Source: Eunapius fragilis
Lineage: Eukaryota > Porifera > Demospongiae > Spongillida > Spongillidae
DNA length: 64,000 bases
NCBI GenBank assembly: GCA_963681505.1
Contig: OY811981.1
Span: 5,487,727-5,551,726, forward strand
Direction of reading: 5' to 3'
The notes below the pieces were generated by a model. That model made no database searches. It was given only the letters and a program-made list of their open reading frames with translations, and was not told where the DNA came from. Shown here in pieces: positions 57,642-64,000 of this stretch. Positions within the stretch are counted from its first letter, which is position 1, and every line of letters begins with the position of its first letter. The position numbers were made by a program, and so were the translations under genes.

Positions 57642-60477
57642 TGCTGGAGAGGAGGACATCAAAAGTGATTCAAAGAGATGTCTGTCCAACTTCTGGGACA
57701 AGGATCGCTGGCGAGGCTGATCAGTAAGAACTGACTCGATGGTAACTGCATCAGAATGTGAGACCTGACTGTTGAATGTGATTAAAGATTGCTGAAGATG
57801 GAGGTTATTGGTATTGCCTACACCTGAGGCTGAAAATGGTGCCAGGAATGCTGAGCTAGAGTGGAGTGCAAGGGAGCGGAGTCCAAGCCCACCAAAGGAG
57901 AGGCTTAGTTGGGCTTGTTGCCAGGCGGCATCCGTGACATCTGCAGCAAGACAGGCTGAGATGCAGGATCTGGTCTCCCCATCAAAGGCACATAGAGCCT
58001 CAGAGGATAGACTAGGGGGAGTGGTTCTCGAAATGTGGACTAGCTTGCAGAAACCTCCACAAATTCGAAGCAACGAGATCGCTACGTGGAGGTCAGAGTC
58101 AGCCAACTCTAACAGGACAGACAGCAGCTTCTTGGCTTGAGCACACCTCTCTGCAATAAAGTGAGCACAGAAAAGATTGTCCCCGATTGGAGCTCCAAGG
58201 ATATCTACATTTGGAAGGCATGAAGATTTTACCACTGATGGGAAAGAGGACTTGATTGTGGGACTGAAGAGTTCACATTTGGCTAGGTTGATGGAAAGTC
58301 CAAGGTCGGGACCCATTTCTTCTATTAGCTCCAACGCATGCAACACTGCTGTGTGATTACTGGCCAATACTCCATCATCCAAATACCAGGTTTGAAGAAT
58401 TAGGTTGAGGCATCCATCATATGCATCTCTACTAGAAACTAATTTGTGAAGCACTAGGGCAAACAACATGGGTCCAAGAGGGTCACCTTGTTGGACCCCT
58501 GTCTGTGAGCTCACACAGCCTAAGGGGTGCCACAGTAAGGGAGGTGAGCCATAACTCCAAGCAACCCATGGGAGCAATTCTGGGAAAAAGTTGCCACTTC
58601 ATCTAGCACTGCTTGTCTTGATACTGAATTGAAGGCATTGTTCATGTCTACTTTAAAGACAGCAAAATTGGCATCATTCCAATTTTCATCCATGCAACTT
58701 CTGAGGCTGTGTATAATTTTTTCTGCTCCTGCCCTGGTGGCAACTCCTAATTGTAAAGGTTGAAAAAAGTTTGAGACCTTTTCCTTGATTAGAGCACAGA
58801 TACATTTGCCAGTAAGCCTTTGCAGGGTTTCCCCAACCACAATTGGCCTTATATTTGGGGGGCAGCCTTCCTTGAACTTATTCAAAGCAATCAGATTTCC
58901 TCCTGCTAAATATTTAGAGACTGTGGGAGGAGGCTTCCCAGAAGCAAGCAAGTTGATAACCTCTCTGAGGGAGGCACAGATTGGGGTGGGAAGGGCAGTG
59001 GACGATACATCCAACAGGTGTTGGACACGAAGGCCTGAAGGACCTGCTCCAGTATCCTTTGGGAAGGATCTTAGGACTGAGAGAATGTTGAAGTTAGAGC
59101 CAAGTGATACAGGCTCCTGGGTGATCTCTGGAATTGAAGAAAGTTCAGAAGCCGGGTGTTTAGACAGCAATAAGTTTCATTATTTGGAGCCAGACCTTCC
59201 GATGTGCATGAGTATTTTGCAAGCCTTTCCCAACATACCAGCTTGACCATATGAGACTGCCAAGTCAATATGACGCTTGTGACGCTTGTCAGTGTTGGAT
59301 AGGTTACTTCAGTGTTGACCTTGTAACACCTGTGCACGATTCTTTGCCATCTCCCAGAGGGTGACCACGTTGTTATCGACCCACATATTGCAGAGAGAGT
59401 CCACTGGGGTCAATCTGTCATGCCTTCCATTCCGCTTTGTTGATGGAAGGGTACATTTTGGGAGCATAAGGAGTTTTAACCAGGGCTCTTCATTGTTGCC
59501 CCGTAAAATACCCTTCAGAGTGAAAGACAGAGCTCTGGAGAAAGCAGGTCGAGCTTTGGATGGGATGAATCTTAGTGTGGGGTGGTAGAGCTGACAGACT
59601 TCATCGAACGAAGGAAGACTTTGATTGGAATTAGATGATGAGGGAGACAGGTTGGATTGTACTGGTGGGGGATGCTGTGGGTTTGCTTTACATTTACATG
59701 AGTGAGATGATTGTCTTGAGACAGATACTATTTGAAGGCATTGTTGGCAGATGTAGGAGTTTTGTTCTAACAGCCATGCACTAGGAATTTCCCCTCCAAA
59801 AACCCCTTGTGCATGCAAGGTCATGTGTGAGTGCCACATGTTTGGAGCTACTAGGTGATGGCAGCCTACCACAATGCAAGGGTTCCTACCTCTATGGGGG
59901 CCGCTTGTCCTGGTATTGATTGTGGTGTTGGTTAGCTGATCCTCAAGGGACGTGTGACTATGATCCTCCATGATTTTTTGGCTTGGGGTGAAGGTAATTC
60001 GATGGTTTGTCTAGTCGTGGTGCTAGTACATGAGGCGTGTACTGCAGTGCGGTCTCTGGCGGCAGCTGCTGGGAGAGCAGTGCTAATGAAGGATGCAGCT
60101 GTCGAGGATTTGGGAGTGAAGGGAGGGTTGGTAGCTGCAGGGTGGCTGAAGTGCTGGGCGAATCGAAGTGTGGTTGTCGCCTATTGGTTAGTGGCGGGGG
60201 AGAACAGGTCATTGCTTCGCGTGGGGCATGAGCGGCTCTCGCGGTGGGGGGCCGATGTGGACGCGCATTGCCATTGGGGAGCTCCCGCTGCTGGGAATTA
60301 AGAAACTCGGGGGAGGGTGACGAGGGAAGGGGTTCTGAACACGGTGTCAGGGGTAATGACTCAGGTGATGAAGGCTGTGAAGGTCTCGATGCGGGTGGCT
60401 GAGATTGAGCTTGTGATGACTTTGTGAAAGGGTTTGTGCACTTACCTTGCCTTCCGGGTAACAATTATTTTTAATAA

Positions 60478-60997
60478 CTAGCGTGTCCCCTGAAAAATCA
60501 CGGGCTGATTATCCGTCTCGCTGTTATTCGTCTCGCTATTCATTTGCCAGATGAAGAGTTGGTCTACCTCCTAGCTCCTCTTTTTTTTTACCGGCTGTAT
60601 TACCAAATGTTGCATATATAATCTATCACCTGTTCTAACATACGGTTACTACGCAACCTCTATAACATGCCCGCGCAATTTCAGATAGTAACTACATGTT
60701 CTCGGCCTGTACGATGAGACTTGAGAGTGAACCACAATAGCGTTGCATTTATTCTTTCGGCACTTATGCAGTTTCCCCCCCCCCCCCCCCCCCCCCCCCC
60801 CCACTTTGAATTCAAGAAAAATTTAGATTTTAAATGTGAAGTGGAAACCAGCTGTCATTGCAACCGCCTTTTGTGTGGGAGGTGATCGTTCCTATTGGTA
60901 GCTAGGTACGCGTACATACCTAGCAACCAATAGGCGCTAGGCCGAGTATATAAATGAGTTACGCGGACGTACGTACGATGGAAATTATAGTACATAA
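60478..60997 (-). mobile_element. Helitron-like non-autonomous element, array copy 1
   Basis: Read on the minus strand the unit ends with a hairpin, then GACACGCTAG, followed by a T in the flank, as in Helitron 3' ends. In this copy the hairpin stem has one missing base. It contains a poly-C run (60,776-60,802), the palindrome CCTATTGGTAGCTAGGTA..., and the word TATATAAAT. Its left edge touches the 5' end of LINE L6. Confidence 0.5.
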
Positions 60998-61489
60998 CTA
61001 GCGTGTCCCCGTGAAAAATCACGGGCTGATTATTCATCTCGCTGTCATTCGTCTCGCTACTCATTTGCCAGATGAACAGTTGGTCTACCCTAGCTCCGCT
61101 TTTTTTTTACTGTTTTCCCGAATGTTGCATATATAATCTACACCTGTTCTAACTTACGGTTACTACGCAACCTCTATTACATGCCCGCGCAATTATGTCA
61201 GATAGTAACTACATGGTCTCGGCCTGTATACGATGAGACTTGAGAGTGAACCACAATAGCGTTGCATTTATTCTTTCCCCCCCCACTTTGAATTCAAGAA
61301 ATATTGAAAAAAATTTAGACATTAAATGTGAAGTGGAAACCAGCTGTCATTGCGACCGCCTTTTGTGTGGGAGGTGGTCGTTCCTATTGGTAGCTAGGTA
61401 CGCGTACATACCTAGCAACCAATAGGCGCTAGGCCGAGTATATAAATGAGTTACGCGGACGTACGTACGATGGAAATTATAGTATTACA
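60998..61489 (-). mobile_element. Helitron-like non-autonomous element, array copy 2
   Basis: Same unit. The minus-strand 3' end is CCCGTGATTTTTCACGGG + GACACGCTAG with a perfect 7-bp stem, followed by T. Head-to-tail with its neighbours; only a few bases separate units, as in Helitron tandem arrays. Confidence 0.55.
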
Positions 61490-61988
61490 CTAGCGTGTCC
61501 CCGTGAAAAATCACGGGCTGATTATTCGTCTCGCTGTCATTCGTCTCGCTATTCATTTGCCAGATGAACAGTTGGTCTACCTCCTAGCTCCTCTTTTTTT
61601 ACCGGCTGTTTTACCAAATGTTGCACATCAACTGTTCTAACATACGGTTACTACGCAACCTCTATAACATGCCCGCGCAATTTCAGGTAGTAACTACATG
61701 TTCTCGGCCTGTACGATGAGACTTGAGAGTAAACCACAATAGCGTTGCATTTATTGTTTCGGCACTTATGCAGTTCCCCGGCCCCACTTTGAATTCAAGA
61801 AATATTGAAAATTTTTTTTAGATATTAAATGTGAAGTGGAAACCAGCTGTCATTGCGACCGCCTTTTGTGTGGGAGGTGGTCGTTTCTATTGGTAGCTAG
61901 GTACGCGTACATACCCAGCAACCAATAGGCGCTAGGCCGAGTATATAAATGAGTTACGCGGACGTACGTACGTACGATGGAAATTAGA
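61490..61988 (-). mobile_element. Helitron-like non-autonomous element, array copy 3
   Basis: The best bounded copy: minus strand 5' A|TCTAATTTCCATCG ... CCCGTGATTTTTCACGGG GACACGCTAG|T 3', 499 bp. This is the TC...CTAG, A/T-insertion signature with a hairpin 10 bases from the 3' end. No coding capacity. Confidence 0.6.
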
Positions 61989-62034
61989 TACTATAATTTC
62001 CATCGTACGTACGTCCGCGTAACTCATTTATACC
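61989..62034 (+). repeat. Inverted 5' end fragment of the Helitron-like unit
   Basis: TACTATAATTTCCATCGTAC onward is the 5' end of the unit in opposite orientation, making a head-to-head junction with copy 3. A poly-C run (62,039-62,064) follows. Confidence 0.65.
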
Positions 62035-62093
62035 CCGCCCCCCCCCCCCCCCCCCCCCCCCCCCTCCTTCTAGAAAAGCTGGGGGCGCCCGTG

Positions 62094-63555
62094 ATGATGA
62101 TTTTTTGTTTCATGGACTGAGGCGGACTACACCGAAACAATTAATGACTTGTTGTATGTATGATCATTCACTCCCAACATGCATGACACCTTATTAGCCG
62201 ACTCTTAAATTTATCTCATACTTTATAAACTTGCACATGTGCAACTGTGGCGGCCCGCATTGTCGCCATTGTACTAAGACAAGCATATACAAGCAGCCTT
62301 GAACTAAAACTTTAAAATTTTCACTACTAGTAACCTAGAAAAGAAATTAATTTTGTGGGCATAGAAATGGAATTAGAAATGCCTCTAAATTTTATATCGT
62401 GTCGGGTGAGCAGTTTGCATGTCCTCGTTCTGGGACCCAACCTCAAGACTAAATTTGTTCGACACCACCATTCAGGATTGCATTATTCTCTTCAGGGACA
62501 ATATCTAATAGCAGCCAGACATACGCGCAAATCACCTAGGCTATCTGGTTCCGTGCTAATGACAATGATCATTCCAAAATATGAACAACTTAACTGTGTT
62601 TACTAATCAATGCAGTTAAATCAAGTAATGCTCAGGTCAAAACAATAGAATGCAATTTTAAAGCAAACGCTAAATGCTTGCGCATAGTTCAATCTCTCGT
62701 GTGTGTGTGTGTCTATCAATCACTCCCCTCAGATTCTGAGCACACATCCTCGGGAACCTATGAATTGGACCAATGCGCCTCATTACTCTCTGCTGTATGG
62801 GCATCTGTCACGTGACTGTTAGGCGCCATTTTCTTGGGCGTGGTTTCCGCACTGCCAGGTAAAAGTTTAGGGGAGTTCAGTTCTGCACCTTCAATTTGCA
62901 TCTTGTACATGTACAGCTGGCTTGTGGTCTCCATTTTGCCTGGAGTGAGGAGACCAACCATTAACACATGTTTCCAGCACAGAGGACAAACAAGCATGCC
63001 CCTCCTCCCCTCCCCCCTAACCCTCAGCAAGTCAGAAGGTACGTCCATCAGGAACAGTAGGGGTCAGAGGAGAGAGCCAGCTGATGACTGAGCCAATGAT
63101 GGGGACATGGCGCAGTATGCCCTGCAACCAAAGGATCAGGACATCAAGATTGTCATAAACACGATCATCACCCCGCCAATCATCCCTCCCATCATCCCTC
63201 CCATCACCCCTCTTATCACCCCTCCCATAACCTCTCCCCATGAACAGTTCCCTGCAGGCATGGCAGAAAAGATCAGGAAGGGAATAGAGACAGCCACAGA
63301 GGATCTGACCAAATAGAAAGAAGAGGAAGTATGGGGTGTGGTCTGTAAGAAGTGAGGAGGTCTGAAGAGGTAACTGGAATAAAGGGTGGGCATGTGGAGA
63401 GGTGCCTATAGTGAGGGGAATATGTTGAAGAAGTGCCTATTGTGATGAGAGGTGCCTATTAGGAGTGAAGGGTGTGTGGAGAGGTGACCAAAAGTGTCAT
63501 GCAGATCCATAATGAGGTTGTAAGACTCCAAAAGGAAATTTGACTCCTATAAAAA
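62094..63555. repeat. Partial duplication unit D
   Basis: Contains unit flank (62,094-62,230), a segment of about 165 bp in inverted orientation (62,230-62,395), the block GGACCCAACCTCAAGACTAA, the S module (62,505-63,505) and 50 bp of a different part of the unit (63,506-63,555, matching 22,025-22,075). The inverted segment preserves the empty target site of the Ty3/Gypsy element (CTAG once, near 62,333). Confidence 0.8.
63107..63316 (+). CDS. Conserved S-module frame of unknown function
   Basis: Best-preserved plus-strand version: 'MAQYALQPKDQDIKIVINT', then repeats of I-I/T-P-P, then 'GMAEKIRKGIETATEDLTK' and stop. In unit A the last part continues for 13 more residues. The triplet array (ATCACCCCTCCC-like) varies in length between copies. 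It could be an exon of a host protein or part of an old element. No family recognised. Confidence 0.3.
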   Translation: MAQYALQPKDQDIKIVINTIITPPIIPPIIPPITPLITPPITSPHEQFPAGMAEKIRKGIETATEDLTK

Positions 63556-63563
63556 GCTTTACT

Positions 63564-64000
63564 CAAGGCCGTAGACAAGGGGGGGCTTGGGGGGGCTTGA
63601 GCCCCCCCAAAATTTCCCTTGAGAGAAAATATTAAAATGTTAACCGTATCTCGTATAATTAGAATTAACTACTTAACAGCTGTAGCGGTCGATCGTGAGT
63701 AGAGTATAGTCCACAGCATGGACTCTATCTCTGCAGAAAGCATCATCCGAACAATAGAAGACATTTTGCTGAGGTTATCCCTTTCACTTCAGTGGACAGT
63801 GCTACGATGGGGCTAGTTCAATGGCAGGCTGTAAAACAGGTGTATCAACTACTATACTTCGAAAAGAGCATAGAGCTTTGTATACCCATTGTTATGGCCA
63901 TACTCTGAACTTAGCTGCAAATGTAATCCCGGCCTTCGTGATACATTAGACACTATCGAAGAAATGACAAAGCTGATCAAAAAATCTCCGCGGCGGCAAG
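63564..64000 (+). mobile_element. hAT transposon, 5' part, broken, runs off the window
   Basis: The left end CAAGGCCGTAGACAAGGGGG follows GCTTTACT. From about 63,790 the translation gives 'SGQCYDGASSMAGCKTGVST', 'RALYTHCYGHTLNLAANVI' and, after a frameshift near 63,932, 'TLDTIEEMTKLIKKSP'. This is the DUF4371/ZMYM-like hAT transposase core (CRGQxYDGAxxM, HCxxHxLNL). The 5' part of the ORF is missing or degenerate, so it is dead. Confidence 0.7.

Larger units (their letters stand above)
46810..60477 (-). mobile_element. RLE LINE, nearly full length, split by a 10-kb transposon (copy L6)
   Basis: Two blocks, 60,477-57,638 and 47,648-46,810, are one element of about 3.7 kb. Order: a Pro/Ser-rich N-terminus (60,464-59,960), a C2H2 finger ('CIVVGCHHLVAPNMWHSH', about 59,870), RT ('GAGPSGLRVQHLLD', 'VFKVDMNNAFNSVSRQ', 'QQGDPLGPMLFALVL', 'WYLDDGVLAS'), 'GGLGLRSLALHSS', then after the insertion 'CPFCLGVALDSLSHHAVSC', 'RHNKLRDI', 'RPADVLV' and 'ALDITVTSPLTP'. 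The N-terminal finger and C-terminal RLE fit R2/NeSL-type elements. Breaks: frameshifts near 59,960, 59,320, 59,120 and 58,550, and an in-frame TAG at 47,118-47,120 where sister copies have Leu. Dead before or after the insertion; the order is not known. Confidence 0.85.

Noticed and set aside
60478-61988. Interpreting the tandem units as LTRs because of their TATA and CCAAT boxes
   Set aside because: No TG...CA ends and no coding region between units. The hairpin plus CTAG ends fit Helitron-like elements better.

Overview
The window looks like a piece of a marine metazoan genome, most likely a demosponge similar to Amphimedon. It is AT-rich and full of short introns (about 50-110 bp). It carries germline-type genes (a LOTUS/OST-HTH gene, a CD225/dispanin gene), many fold-back MITEs, long poly-G/C tracts and several copies of a repeat-protein leader with NSYESDPERKKAYE-type repeats. 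I associate those repeats with expanded sponge families from memory only. No bacterial gene organisation is present.

Layout. 1-8.8 kb: a four-exon LOTUS-domain gene (minus), a candidate RRM plus CCCH zinc-finger gene (minus), two copies of a dispersed leader repeat and two copies of a palindromic MITE (F1). 9.1-15.3 kb: three broken non-LTR retrotransposons of one lineage, with RT, a Cys/His finger, an RHN motif and a restriction-like endonuclease (RLE). 15.3-20.4 kb: gene-poor, with fold-back elements and poly-G. 21-43.9 kb: two large tandem copies of a roughly 10 kb unit (A and B), each with a Ty3/Gypsy pol remnant, a dispanin gene and a conserved S module. Unit A took a 4.2 kb Ty3/Gypsy element; unit B took a Tc1-like MITE, a Harbinger-like MITE, an F1 copy and a GAG/GAA expansion. 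Partial copies of the unit lie at 44.7-45.4 kb and 62.1-63.6 kb. 60.5-62.0 kb: a three-copy tandem array of Helitron-like elements. The right edge holds the start of a broken hAT transposase.

The main discovery is at 47,649-57,637. A 9.99 kb element with matching terminal inverted repeats (about 30 bp, starting AACCACTTCC) lies inside an RLE retrotransposon, flanked by a 4-bp (TATT; possibly 5-bp TTATT) target duplication. Removing it restores the host element's reading frame exactly. It carries two divergent, intron-rich, apparently intact genes that share a 123-bp promoter with an NRF1-like palindrome: a 10-exon, 856-residue protein with a DUF7869-like, DDE/RNase-H-like core, and an 11-exon, 752-residue protein with a ParB-like domain. 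The first gene is the likely transposase. The second may be a DNA-binding or DNA-processing partner. I do not recognise this two-gene architecture as a described transposon superfamily.
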